A stretch of DNA of 64,000 bases from Hymenobacter profundi (GTDB lineage: Bacteria > Bacteroidota > Bacteroidia > Cytophagales > Hymenobacteraceae), in the NCBI RefSeq assembly GCF_019334315.1, contig NZ_JAHWGL010000009.1, positions 1-64,000 on the forward strand. Direction: 5' to 3'. Shown one piece after another: positions 36,361 through 45,072 of the stretch. The notes beneath the pieces are model-generated. The model searched no databases and had not been told where the DNA came from. It was given only the letters and a program-made list of their open reading frames with translations. Position 1 is the stretch's first letter; each line of letters begins with the position of its first letter. The position numbers were made by a program, and so were the translations under genes.

Positions 36361-36713
36361 TGACGGTAGGTGCTCACCGGGTCGGCTAAGGCTTTTTTTA
36401 AAATATCGAGCGCTTGCTCGGCCCGCTTGAGGCGGGCGCGCAATGCACGCACTTCCGGGTAGCCGGCTACTTCTTCACTGCCCACTTCGGCCATCACTTG
36501 CTCCTACTGCCAGTGGTAGAGTAGTTTGGGATTAATGCCGAGCTCACGAGCGGCCGCTTGAGTGGAACAGCTCTCGTCAACTCGGCACAAGGCCTCGGCC
36601 TTGAAGGCCGCGTCGTATTTACGCCGTTTGTCGGGCGACGCCCCGCTCTTTTTTGCTGTCATCACAGAAGAAATATACCTCCTTCTTTTGTCCGCCTTGC
36701 CTAGACCACCTCA
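36361..36713 (-). mobile_element. Remnant of an IS3-family element (type c)
   Basis: The minus strand carries an OrfA piece (GSEEVAGYPEVRALRARLKRAEQALDILKKALADPV) and the left part of OrfA, whose end matches the element at 56930-58182. The last bases CTAGACCACCTCA (36701-36713) are the terminal repeat. A stop-like gap around 36500 breaks OrfA. No OrfB survives. Confidence 0.7.
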
Positions 36714-36875
36714 TTCCTCCCTTCGCGTGGTGCGGGGAATCGTGCTCGTGTACTCCTTGGTGTTTCTCATCGGCACGTACACGCATCTGCCCGGCGTACT
36801 CACTTATGGCTGGCTCGCCTGGCCTGTGCCGCGGGCCATTGGCCTGTATTCTAATCACAGGTCCTTGACAGCCAG

Positions 36876-37382
36876 CTAGTGAGCACGCCGGGCCTCAGCG
36901 GCGGTGTGCAACGCGGCACCTAGCAGCTCCAAGTCTTTGAGGATAAAGCCACCCGCCCCACCCGGTACCCATAAGCCATCGACCACGGCAAACGCGTTAG
37001 GCGTCGTGAACAGGAATGACAGCGTAACGCCAAACATAAAGACGGCTCCTAGGCTCCCAACATAAGACAGCCGCGGCGCTACTGGTCGCAGGGCAATCAG
37101 CAGGGCAATCAGAATTTCAGCCGTGCCAACAAGGTTGGACAGCATCCGCACGCTGACAATATCGTAGAGCCACGCAAACAGCGGACTATTGACAAATAGC
37201 GGCTGAATACCAGCAGCCTCAGTCGGCGTGAATTTAAACAGGCCAAACCACAGGATGAGGAGCACCAAACCGTAACGCAGGACGAACGTGCCCGCACGGT
37301 CTAGGGGCGTGGACGGAGCAGGCGAGTGGTGGAGCCAAGGAACTGCGGTAGGCGATTGAGAAGCAGGGGAAGTGGGTTGCAT
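36876..37382 (-). CDS. DUF417 / YkgB (RclC)-type membrane protein
   Basis: 168 residues from the ATG at 37382 (MQPTSPAS...); the frame is open 18 residues upstream. It contains four hydrophobic helices, and the typical DUF417 stretch LVLLILWFGLFKFTPTEAAG is followed by PLFVNSPLFAWLYDIVSVRM. In E. coli, the relative RclC belongs to the reactive-chlorine resistance operon rclABC; other members are uncharacterised. Here it is the last gene on the minus strand before a run of redox genes (DUF1223, peroxiredoxin, molybdoenzyme, cytochrome b), which agrees with a stress role by context only. Confidence 0.85.
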   Translation of the reverse strand: MQPTSPASQSPTAVPWLHHSPAPSTPLDRAGTFVLRYGLVLLILWFGLFKFTPTEAAGIQPLFVNSPLFAWLYDIVSVRMLSNLVGTAEILIALLIALRPVAPRLSYVGSLGAVFMFGVTLSFLFTTPNAFAVVDGLWVPGGAGGFILKDLELLGAALHTAAEARRAH

Positions 37383-37538
37383 AAGCGAGAGCCAACGCGT
37401 GGCCGGGTAAGGGGTAGAAGGGGAGGGGTACTGCAACTAGTATATCGCCCGACTCGGTGCTCAGAACGGACCACATCGAGCTCGCGGGCTCAAGCTACGA
37501 ACAGCGTAAAAAGCCGTTTTTTTTGATAACTGCACTAC

Positions 37539-38321
37539 TTACTTAACCGCCGTACTACCATCGCCTAGCGAGAGGCTCCCTACCCCCACTACGTGGTGCG
37601 AGGCGACTTCCTGCACCAGCACCACGGCCCGTAAGGAGTTGGTTTTCCAGTCAGCCTGCAGGTGGAGCAGGGTACTGCCGGTGAAGGTGCCCTCGGCCCC
37701 CACCGTGCCGAGGGTACGCAGGCTGCGCACTACAGCAGCGTGGCGCAATAGGCGGCCCGTGTTTTCGCCCCGGCCTATGTGCGAAGACAAACCCGTTTCG
37801 GTGAGGGCTAACTCGACACTAGCGGCCTTAATGCCGGCGGGCAAGTGACTAACCTGCACGACGATAGCACCAGTGGCGGCGCGAGTTAGCGTCACGGTAG
37901 CGCGGGGCGTGTGTGCAGCTTTGGCCACGGTGCTACGCTGGCTGCCGACGAACTCGTACCGGCCATTTACGACGGCCTGGGGCGTGTAGTGACCTGCCTT
38001 AAATCCCTGGGCGTATCAGCGCTGGCGGGCCGTGAATTGGGCTGACGAAAACGGGTCTTTCCAGCCCAGCCTGTTCCAATAATCGACGTGCTGGCCCAAG
38101 GCGATAACCTTGACGCCGGGCACCGACTGTACCGTTTCCAGTTCGCGCAGCGCCGCATCGGCGGCGGGGCACAACGAGCACCCTTCCGAGGTGAATAGCT
38201 CCACGACCACCGGCACGGCAGCGGGTACGGGTAGTTTGGTGGCCGGCCCCGAAGACGACGTAAGAGCTACGCTCGCAGCAGCAGCCAGCACGGGTGCCAG
38301 GGCAAATAGGATACGAATCAT
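37539..38321 (-). pseudogene. DUF1223-family protein with one premature TGA
   Basis: The frame runs from the ATG at 38321 to 37539, about 260 codons, with a single TGA at 38016-38018. The first part has a signal-like segment ([19 protein letters not shown]) and the thioredoxin-like DUF1223 core with [21 protein letters not shown], a CSLC motif. After the stop the family sequence continues at once (YAQGFKAGHYTPQAVVNGRYEFVGS). The stop probably replaced an Arg (CGA) or Trp codon. DUF1223 proteins are secreted thioredoxin-fold proteins of unknown function. A sequencing error or a recent mutation cannot be told apart; the flanking genes are intact. Confidence 0.85.
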
Positions 38322-38547
38322 GCTAAGAAGGGGAAAGTTGTCAAGCCCGGAAGCCGGCTTTTGGAATTGCTAGACGCGCCGCTTGCCACTTCCTTGCAGC
38401 GGTAAGCAGAAAAAGAACGTGGGGCCGGCGGCATAGGTACGGGCAGACAGTGGGCGCTGGGGTACCCACTAGCTAGGCAGCAGGACCAGCAGAAACAAAA
38501 CTTCAACTACGCAGTTATCAGCTGCTTACCTGGATTACCTTGGGCCG

Positions 38548-39144
38548 TTATAGTGCTTGCGTTACCTGCTTCACGCTGGCGCGGTGGCGGTAGTCGGGGT
38601 TGAAGTAGGCAAATTTGATTGTGCCGTCGCGGCCGATCACGTAGGTGGCCGGCACGGGCAGCACCGCCACATCGGCTCCATTGGCCCCTTTCAAATCCAC
38701 GCCGAAACCTTGGTATTTCTGCACCGTGGCGTCATCCACGGTGAAGGCGGTTTTGTATGCCTTCATGATGGCAAAATCCTGGTCGTGGACGACGGGAATG
38801 CGGAGCTGGGTTTTCGCTACCGTCTTGTCGATGTTGGTTTGGATTTCGGGTGTTACCACCACTACTTGGGCCCCCTTCGCGGTCAGGGTTTGCAGCGAAT
38901 CCTGTAATTGGCTGAGCTGCTTGTTGCAATACGGGCACCACTGTCCGCGGTAGAAATAGAGTACCACGGGGCCTTTTTTCAGGAGTTGAGCCAGTTCGAC
39001 GGGCCGCCCAGCCGTATCCTGGCTTTTGAAAGCGGGCGCGGTCTGCCCCACCGTCAGGGCGGAGGCCGTAAGGGGGGGCGTGGTTTGGGCCAGAACGGGC
39101 GTGGCGAGCAGCAGACTGCCCGCGAGATAAAGGAACTTGGTCAT
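38548..39144 (-). CDS. Periplasmic peroxiredoxin (AhpC/TSA-like)
   Basis: 198 residues from an ATG at 39144 with a signal peptide (FLYLAGSLLLATPVLAQ). The thioredoxin-like fold is clear: VGQTAPAFKSQDTAGRPVEL, then VVLYFYRGQWCPYCNKQLSQL with Cys70 and Cys73, then QVVVVTPEIQ and PATYVIGRDGTIKFAYFNPDY. The WCPYC motif is that of the peroxiredoxin-like group that reduces peroxides or disulfides. Signal peptide and neighbours suggest an extracytoplasmic stress role. An inverted repeat at 39211-39248 separates it from the molybdoenzyme gene, so it likely has its own promoter. Confidence 0.88.
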   Translation of the reverse strand: MTKFLYLAGSLLLATPVLAQTTPPLTASALTVGQTAPAFKSQDTAGRPVELAQLLKKGPVVLYFYRGQWCPYCNKQLSQLQDSLQTLTAKGAQVVVVTPEIQTNIDKTVAKTQLRIPVVHDQDFAIMKAYKTAFTVDDATVQKYQGFGVDLKGANGADVAVLPVPATYVIGRDGTIKFAYFNPDYRHRASVKQVTQAL

Positions 39145-39210
39145 CGTGAAAAAGGAGGGAAAAGTGCACTTCTTACCTGCTAGACGCCCTACCAGCCCTT
39201 ACCTTACACC

Positions 39211-39248
39211 CTACGCTAAGATTTTTTGTATAAAAATTCTTAGCGTAG
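39211..39248 (-). terminator. Hairpin between molybdoenzyme and peroxiredoxin genes
   Basis: The arms CTACGCTAAGA and TCTTAGCGTAG (39211-39221 and 39238-39248) are perfectly paired, and the inner part is AT-rich with T- and A-runs on either strand. It lies 80 bases after the molybdoenzyme stop in its direction of transcription and could also end transcripts on the other strand. Confidence 0.65.
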
Positions 39249-39328
39249 AGTATGCAGTTAGCTGGCAAGAGGCAGGAAAATTGTATGAATTTCCTTACGT
39301 ACTTATTCAAGTGAACTACTTTGCCCGC

Positions 39329-40180
39329 TCAGTGCCCAGCGTACCAATCGTAGCCCCGCTCGGCCCAGTAGTCGGCGGGGCGGGTATCGGTGAAGGCGAT
39401 GGTACCGATGCGCTTGAGGTGCTTGATGCCGTACTTGAGGGGCGTGACCAGGCGCAGCGGGGCGCCGTGTTCCAGCGGTAGCGGCTGGCCGTTCAACTCG
39501 TAACAAAGTAGGGTTTGAGGATGCAGTACCGTTTCCTGCTCCAGGCCCACGTAGTACGCCTCGTCGGGCGTCACGAAGCTAGCGTAGCGGGCCACATCGG
39601 CTGGGGGCGCCGCGGGGTTTAGGATGGGCTGACCCGAGGCCGTGGCCAGGGGGTAGCGGGCCAGAAAATCGGTAAGCCGTACCCCGGCCCAGGTCACCAC
39701 GACGCTCCAGCCCTCGATGCACTTAAACTCGGTGGTCATCTCGGTGCGCGGCAGGGCTTTTACGTCGGCTAGGGTGACGTGCTGGGTGCGGGCCGGCGCG
39801 CCGGGGGCAGCGTAGCCTTGCACGGTAAGCTGCCAGGTAGCCGGGTCGAACTCGTTACCTAGGCCCACGTCGCCGTTAGCACGCAAGCGGCGGGCGTGGC
39901 CTTTGGTAAACTCGGGGGCTAGGCGCGTATGTTTAGAGTAGGCCTGCGTGAGCTGCGCGTTGAAATCCAGTACATTGCGCAAGCCCACCGGAAGGCCGTC
40001 GGCCTCAGGGGTATGCAGTAGGTAGCGCCAGCCGGCCAGCCCCGCTAGGCCGGCTAGGCCCAGCCCGATAAAAGAGCGTCTCGAGCGCTTCGTAGCTGCT
40101 TGTAGGGCCGCCGCTTCGGAAGCAGGAGCTGGCACGGCGACGTTAACGGCTGGCGGCGCGGGGGGCGTTTCGTTGGTCAT
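39329..40180 (-). CDS. Molybdopterin-dependent oxidoreductase, sulfite-oxidase fold
   Basis: 283 residues from the ATG at 40180. Residues 31-50 are a Tat-type signal (KRSRRSFIGLGLAGLAGLAG with the twin Arg). The molybdenum-ligand Cys lies in TTEFKCIEGWSVVVTWAGV (C154), and the family motif PLRLVTPLKYGIKHLKRIG comes near the end, with TRPADYWAERGYDW closing. It belongs to the group of MsrP/YedY-like and sulfite-oxidase-like periplasmic enzymes. The adjacent cytochrome b gene 60 bp upstream in the same direction encodes a likely electron-donating or -accepting partner. The substrate may be sulfite or oxidised methionine; the sequence does not decide. Confidence 0.88.
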   Translation of the reverse strand: MTNETPPAPPAVNVAVPAPASEAAALQAATKRSRRSFIGLGLAGLAGLAGWRYLLHTPEADGLPVGLRNVLDFNAQLTQAYSKHTRLAPEFTKGHARRLRANGDVGLGNEFDPATWQLTVQGYAAPGAPARTQHVTLADVKALPRTEMTTEFKCIEGWSVVVTWAGVRLTDFLARYPLATASGQPILNPAAPPADVARYASFVTPDEAYYVGLEQETVLHPQTLLCYELNGQPLPLEHGAPLRLVTPLKYGIKHLKRIGTIAFTDTRPADYWAERGYDWYAGH

Positions 40181-40240
40181 AGCAAAAGCCAGCAGCCTGC
40201 TGGTAGTTAGTAGTTAATAGAAAAGAAAAGCGGATGCTTG

Positions 40241-40966
40241 CTACTGCTGTTTGCTCGGGGTATCGCCGGCGGGCAGGGCTGTCGGGCCAGCTAGTACGTT
40301 GCGAGTAGCGGGGTCGACGTCTTTCAGCTCGAAGCCGGCTACCATTGCTCGGAAATTGTTCCAGCCCGCCCGCACTACCTGCGCGATGTGCACGATAAAA
40401 AAGAGCACGTATCCCACCGTAAGCGCGAAGTGCAGCAAGCGCGCCGTTTCGTAGCCGCCCAGCAGCTGCGTAAGCCAGCCCAGCTGCACGGGTTGATACA
40501 TAGCCAGGCCTGTCAGTACCGAGCCCACGCCCATCAGGATGACGGCGGTATAGGCAAGCTGCTGGGCGCCGTTGAACTTGCGGATTGGCGGCCCGTTCTT
40601 CCGCAGGCCCAGGTCGTGGAGCGTCACCTGAACGGCTTCCTGAAACGAGTGCCGGGTAGGCAGCAAGTAGCGCCACTCGCCGGAAATAGCCGTGTAGAGC
40701 ACGTAGAGCAGTCCGTTGAGCAAGAAAGCCCACATCAGCACAAAGTGCCACGCCATGCCCTGGGCTAGCTTGTGGTCGAGGTGAAAGGCTTGGTAGAAGG
40801 AAGTAGGGAAGAACTGAAGCAGCGTCGTGCTGCCCCAGCCGAGGCGATATACGTCGTTGGCCCAATAGATCCAGAGCCCACTCCATAGCATGAGGCTGAG
40901 GATGGGAAAATTGAGCCAGTGAAACCAGCGAATAGCCAGCGGGTGCTTTTCGACAACGACTTTCAT
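40241..40966 (-). CDS. Cytochrome b/b6-type membrane haem protein
   Basis: 241 residues from the ATG encoding MKVVVEKHP (40966); the frame extends upstream over the strong hairpin at 41042 and that start is rejected. It has four hydrophobic helices with His pairs suitable for two b-type haems: HPLAIRWFHWLNFPILSLML, then HLDHKLAQGMAWHFVLMWAF, then LLHFALTVGYVLFFIVHIAQ. Such proteins are electron partners of periplasmic molybdoenzymes, comparable in role to MsrQ/YedZ although of another family. Operon with the molybdoenzyme gene just downstream. Confidence 0.87.
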   Translation of the reverse strand: MKVVVEKHPLAIRWFHWLNFPILSLMLWSGLWIYWANDVYRLGWGSTTLLQFFPTSFYQAFHLDHKLAQGMAWHFVLMWAFLLNGLLYVLYTAISGEWRYLLPTRHSFQEAVQVTLHDLGLRKNGPPIRKFNGAQQLAYTAVILMGVGSVLTGLAMYQPVQLGWLTQLLGGYETARLLHFALTVGYVLFFIVHIAQVVRAGWNNFRAMVAGFELKDVDPATRNVLAGPTALPAGDTPSKQQ

Positions 40967-41041
40967 ACGCAACAGGAAACAAGAGGGCACTACCCTCTCA
41001 TGCGAGGGGCAGCTGGTCCGGTAGACGGAGTGTTGGGCCAC

Positions 41042-41089
41042 TCCTTACAGGGCGGGGGCGGTAAAAAAATCACCCCCGCCTTGTAAGGA
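41042..41089. promoter_or_regulatory. Strong GC-rich hairpin between divergent redox and sigma genes
   Basis: Left arm TCCTTACAGGGCGGGGG (41042-41058) pairs with CCCCCGCCTTGTAAGGA (41073-41089) in 16 of 17 positions around a 14-base A-rich loop. It lies 76 bp before the cytochrome b start and 208 bp before the sigma factor start, in the only divergent region of the islet. It could be a leader attenuator for the redox operon or a boundary; no gene ends here, so a plain terminator is unlikely. Confidence 0.6.
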
Positions 41090-41296
41090 TGGAGGCCCGA
41101 AGGCGTCTAGGCTAGGGTAAGCCGACGAGCAGCCGAATCATACCCAATAGAAGTGCCCTGCTGATGCAAGCGAGCCACCGGCCTCTTTTACCTCGCCTGT
41201 AAGAGTTGTCCGGTAGGCAGGCCGTCGACTTACATAGGCTACGCTGGCTTTTACTTTATTCGTACTATACTCCTTACTTACTTGACTTTTAGCGCA

Positions 41297-41905
41297 ATGC
41301 GAACGCCGCTCATTGGTTTGGAGCCTCAGCAGTGGCTTGCTCGCTTCGGCGACGAGCTGTACCGCTACGCACTGGGCCGCGTGGCGGAGGCAGGTATGGC
41401 CGAGGAACTGGTGCAAGACACATTCGTCAGCGCCCTAGAAGCCCAGGCGTCTTTTCGCGGGCAGGCCTCGGAGCGCACGTGGTTGTTTGTCATCCTGAAG
41501 CGCAAAATTATTGACCACTACCGGCGGCAGGCCCGCTCGCCCTTCGTCCCGCTCACCCTCACGCCCGAGCAGCTGCCGGAAGCCGAATTTTTTCGGCCGG
41601 CCGACGGGCATTGGCGCGAGGAGGAATACCCGGCCCCCTGGGACGGGGTAGGCGACGAAGGTCGGGGGGATGTGCTGGTAGAACAGGCTGAATTTCAACA
41701 TATCCTAAAAAGCTGCCAGGAGCGGCTTTCGCCGCAGCACCTGGCCGTATTTGTGCTGCGCTTCGTAGAGGAACTGCCGGCCGAGGCTATTTGTCAGGAA
41801 CTCGGCCTCTCGCCGTCAAACTACTGGGTCATCGTGCACCGGGCCAAGTTGCAGCTGCGCCGCTGCCTCGAAAAGAACTGGTTTCAGTCCCCCCCCGCAT
41901 CATGA
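41297..41905 (+). CDS. ECF-type RNA polymerase sigma factor
   Basis: 202 residues from the ATG at 41297; a TTG five codons earlier is less likely. Region 2 is clear (FGDELYRYALGRVAEAGMAEELVQDTFVSALEA, then FRGQASERTWLFVILKRKIIDHYRR). Region 4 follows (LSPQHLAVFVLRFVEELPAEAICQELGLSPSNYWVIVHRAKLQLR). There is an acidic linker of about 50 residues between the two. The anti-sigma gene overlaps its end by 4 bases (ATGA), so the pair is coupled. It is divergent from the molybdoenzyme-cytochrome operon and probably controls it. Confidence 0.92.
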   Translation: MRTPLIGLEPQQWLARFGDELYRYALGRVAEAGMAEELVQDTFVSALEAQASFRGQASERTWLFVILKRKIIDHYRRQARSPFVPLTLTPEQLPEAEFFRPADGHWREEEYPAPWDGVGDEGRGDVLVEQAEFQHILKSCQERLSPQHLAVFVLRFVEELPAEAICQELGLSPSNYWVIVHRAKLQLRRCLEKNWFQSPPAS

Positions 41906-42183
41906 GCATTCCCTCGCCCCTCTTCAACTGCCAGCAAGCCACCCTGCTCCTGGAACGCCGCGCCGACGCACCACTGCCAGCCAAAACCAATGCTCAGCTC
42001 TGGGCGCACCTGCGCCTTTGTCCCTACTGCCGGCGCTATGCGTTTCAAAGCTCCTTCCTGGCTCGTCAGGCCAAAGCGGCAGCCGAGGCCGTTGTGCCAG
42101 CCGACCTGCCATTACCGGTCAGCTTGCGCGCCCGCTTGCAGCAGCTCATCGACACGCACGAGGCGGGGCTCCAGCAGGAATAG
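41902..42183 (+). CDS. Putative zinc-binding anti-sigma factor (soluble)
   Basis: 93 residues from the ATG that overlaps the sigma stop. It carries the zinc-anti-sigma motif H-x3-C-x2-C in AHLRLCPYCRRY (about residues 37-48). No transmembrane helix is visible, so it is a cytoplasmic protein like the thiol-redox switch RsrA rather than a membrane anti-sigma factor. In RsrA-type proteins, oxidation of the zinc cysteines releases the sigma factor. Its place after the ECF gene makes the role likely, and the redox neighbours agree with a disulfide-stress signal. The exact stimulus is inference. Confidence 0.75.
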   Translation: MSIPSPLFNCQQATLLLERRADAPLPAKTNAQLWAHLRLCPYCRRYAFQSSFLARQAKAAAEAVVPADLPLPVSLRARLQQLIDTHEAGLQQE

Positions 42184-42272
42184 AGGTTTTTTAAGTAAGA
42201 TGTAAGTTCCTATTAAGTGGGGCGTCTGTCTGCTGGAAACTACTTTATTGCTCACTTTTTCACCCCTCTCAC

Positions 42273-42446
42273 ATGCGTACGTTCCTCGTTTCCGCTTCTT
42301 CGGTCCTACTCGTCCTCACACTCGTGCTGGCCACACCGCTTGCCCACGCCCAGAATGGCGGTAAAAAGCAAGATGAGAAGATGGCACAAAGCAACATGAG
42401 CCGCGGTAAAAGGGCAAAGGACAAAATTCGTGACAACAAACTGTAA
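42273..42446 (+). CDS. Tiny secreted basic protein
   Basis: 57 residues starting ATG-CGT-ACG at 42273. It has a textbook signal peptide (FLVSASSVLLVLTLVLATPLAHA) and a short charged mature part of about 30 residues (QNGGKKQDEKMAQSNMSRGK, then RAKDKIRDNKL). It lies 90 bp behind the anti-sigma gene on the same strand and likely belongs to the same stress unit. No family is recognised. In another bacterium (Azospira) a chlorine-stress sigma locus encodes a small secreted methionine-rich scavenger; here only two of 32 mature residues are Met, so that function cannot be claimed. Confidence 0.6.
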   Translation: MRTFLVSASSVLLVLTLVLATPLAHAQNGGKKQDEKMAQSNMSRGKRAKDKIRDNKL

Positions 42447-42891
42447 GATCTTATCAACAAGGCTATATAAGGGAGCTATCCTGCATGCAGGATTGAGGTG
42501 GTCCGATTACGCTGGACAGTTTAGGGTGCTAAGTGGAAGCAACTGTTGATGAGTGTGATACGGCGTCTGGTAGCCAATACTGGAGTGCAGGCGCTCGTGA
42601 TTGTAGTAGTCAAAATACTCAGCCACGCTGCGTTGGGCGTCGGCTAGGTCGGCAAAAACGGGCCGCTCGCGGACTTCGAGTACCTCCGTTTTGAGGCGCG
42701 ACCACAGACTTTCAGCTTGGGCGTTATCGTAGCAGTCGCCGCGGCGACTCTGCGAGCGCAGGACGTGATGGTCGTGCAGCAGTTTACGGTAGGCATTGCC
42801 GCAACACTGCCCGCCCCGGTCCGAGTGGACGAGCAAGCCGGGCGTGGGTGGCTGCGCCCAAAAAGCCCGCTGCAAAGCCGTGTTAATCAGT

Positions 42892-44080
42892 TGTACGCTT
42901 CCCCAAACCGAGCGCCAGTTGTGAGTAGAGAAAGATGTAACTTTCCCTACCTGACGACTGAGAAATGAAAAAAGGACGATTCAGCGAGGCCCAGATTGTG
43001 GCCATTCTTCAACAGCAAGCCAGTGGGCAGACGGTGGCCCAGATTGCGCGCGAGCATGGCTTGAGCGAGGCCACGTTTTATGCCTGGAAAAGCAAATACG
43101 CCGGGGCCAGCGTCGCCGAGCTCACCCGGCTCAAGCACCTGGAAGAGGAGAATCGTAAGCTCAAGCAGATGTTCGCCGACCTAAGCCTAGAGAATCAGGC
43201 CATTAAGGAGATCCTGCGAAAAAAGTAAGTAGCCCTGCGGCGCGGCGCCAGGCAGCGCAGGGCTTAGTAAGGAAGGGCTGGAGCCAGCGCCGGGCGTGTG
43301 CCCTGGTGGGGCTGGCGCGCGGCAGCTATCATCCCGTGGCGCAGGGGCGAAACGATGCGCCCGTGCAGCAGGCCCTGCGGGCGTTAAGTGGGCGGCATCC
43401 GGGCTGGGGGGTCTGGAAACTGCACCACCGCTTGCGCAAAAATGGACTGCTAATCAACCATAAACGCACGTTACGCATCTATCGGGCCCTGGCCCTTAAC
43501 CTGCCTCGGCGCCTGAAAAAGCGTGTGCCCGCCCGCATCAAGCAGCCCCTAGTGGTGCCCGAGGCCGCCAACGAGTGCTGGTCACTCGACTTTACGAGCG
43601 ACGTGTTGACCGACGGCCGCCGGTTCCGCACGCTCAACGTGCTCGACGACTACAACCGCGAACTGCTGGGCGTGGAAATCGACTTCTCTTTGCCTGCTAG
43701 TCGCGTCGTGCAGGTACTCACGCGCTTAGTCGAGTGCTATGGTCGCCCCCTGCAGCTGCGCACCGACAACGGCCCTGAATTTATCAGCGCCAAGCTGAGT
43801 GAGTGGTGTGAGCAGCAGGGCATTTCCCTGCACTGGATTCAGCCCGGTAAGCCGACGCAGAATGCCTACATCGAACGCTTCAACGGCTCGTTCCGCCGCG
43901 AACTGCTCGACGCCCACCTGTTCCGCTCGCTGGCCCACGTGCGCCAGCTGGTGGACGAGTGGCGGCACGACTATAACACCCAACGGCCCCACCAGGCCTT
44001 GAATTTTATGACCCCACTCGAATTTAAACAAGCCGCTTAACCTCTGCCTACCACTGGCTTATCGAAGAGGGAAGCGTACA
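42892..44080 (+). mobile_element. Intact IS3-family element, IS407 group
   Basis: 1189 bp with short terminal repeats TGTACGCTTCCC (42892-42903 and complement at 44069-44080). It is flanked by the 4-bp duplication CAGT (42888-42891 and 44081-44084), as expected for this group. It splits the transposase of the older element between codons for EEL and INTAL; joining the flanks restores that frame. It is the youngest insertion in the window. Confidence 0.92.
42965..44040 (+). CDS. IS407-group OrfAB transposase with -1 frameshift
   Basis: OrfA (42965-43228, 87 residues) is an IS3-type helix-turn-helix and leucine-zipper protein (FSEAQIVAILQQQASGQTVA, then LEEENRKLKQMFADL) ending CGA-AAA-AAG-TAA. 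The slippery A AAA AAG at 43219-43225 lets ribosomes move one base back. They then read on as VSSPAARRQAAQGLVRKGW into OrfB, which is open to 44040. OrfB has the DDE core: WSLDFTSDVLTDG, LRTDNGPEFIS and NAYIERFNGSFRREL, plus HQALNFMTPLEF at the end. Every frame is intact, so the element can probably move. Confidence 0.9.
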
Positions 44081-45072
44081 CAGTTCCTCGGGCATCGTGG
44101 CCATCACGTGCCAGCCCAGCACCTGCTTGCTGGCCATGTCCTGAAAGGCGCACCGGTAGGCCCAGTCGCCATTGGCCAGCGGCAAATACGTGATGTCACT
44201 GACCCAGACCCGGTTGGCTTGCGTCGGCTTGGGCTGATCGAGCAGTCGGTTGGGCGCGCAGCGCAGCCCGTGGGTTGAATCGGTGGTGCGCTGCGTAAAG
44301 GCTTTCGGCTGGAGCGCGTGCAGGCCCCGGCGGCCCATAGGTGCTGACGCCCCACCCGGTGTCCCTTGTTGCGCAGCGCTACCTGCAGGCGGCGCGTGCT
44401 ATAACAGCGCTTATGCACCCCAAACGACTTCACCAGCGCCGTTTTTCACGCCGGTTCCGGCTTGGTTGCTGCCTGCTGCCACGCGTAGTAGCCACTGGCC
44501 GGCACCTGCACCAGCTGGCAGAGCCGCCGCACGGCGTACTGTTCTCGTTGCGCCTCAATGAAACGATAGCGGCTCGTTGTTCCGGTGTCTGTGAGAGCCT
44601 GCGCTCATAACAAGCAACTGGCAATGGCTTTTTTTAAAATGTCCAGCTCCTGCACCTGCCGCCGAGCCAAGACCCGCAGCTGACGCAATTCAGCTGCCGT
44701 GTCCAGATTTAACTCCGCTCCGCGGGCTGCTGCGACTGGCGTGAGCGCCTCTTTTTGCCACTTGTAGAGCAACTTGGGGCTCATGTTGAGCGCACGGGGG
44801 CCGCCTGGGTCGAGCGGCTTTCGCTGGCTAGGCGCAACGCTTCGGCGCGGAAGGCGACGTCATAGCGCCGACACTTGGCGGGTGGGGGGCTGACTTTCAT
44901 GGCGTTCGAAAGAGTAAAACCTATTCTGTCCAGATTTACTCGACCACCTCATCTTGGCTATCCATGTTTGGAGGCAGTGCGTGCTCAATAAAGCTACTTC
45001 CTTCCCGTTCCTCTTTCTGGACGTATGTATGAGCTTGTCGTTTACAGCTAAGCCCTTTTGACAAGCTCTACT

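Larger units (their letters stand above)
42494..44951 (-). mobile_element. Old IS3-family element (type b) interrupted by an IS407-group element
   Basis: Both ends begin TGAGGTGGTC (42494 and, on the other strand, 44951) and continue with related sequence ending GGACAG. Without the inserted 1189-bp element and one copy of its 4-bp target duplication the length is about 1265 bp, normal for IS3. The OrfB C-terminal half lies at 42507-42875 (SDRGGQCCGNAYRKLL, RRGDCYDNAQAESLWSRLK, HERLHSSIGYQTPY) and its middle at 44085-44433, with a frameshift near 44338. OrfA (44640-44900, MKVSPPPAKCRRYDVAFRAE...) has a frameshift near 44815. The transposase is therefore dead independently of the insertion. Confidence 0.85.

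Noticed and set aside
35905-36363. 152-residue + strand frame as a gene
   Set aside because: It runs through an IS3 remnant in mixed frames and across the palindrome; it is an artefact of decayed transposase sequence.
38016-38018. Selenocysteine at the TGA of the DUF1223 gene
   Set aside because: The position is not a catalytic Cys of the family and no clear SECIS hairpin follows; a nonsense mutation is simpler.
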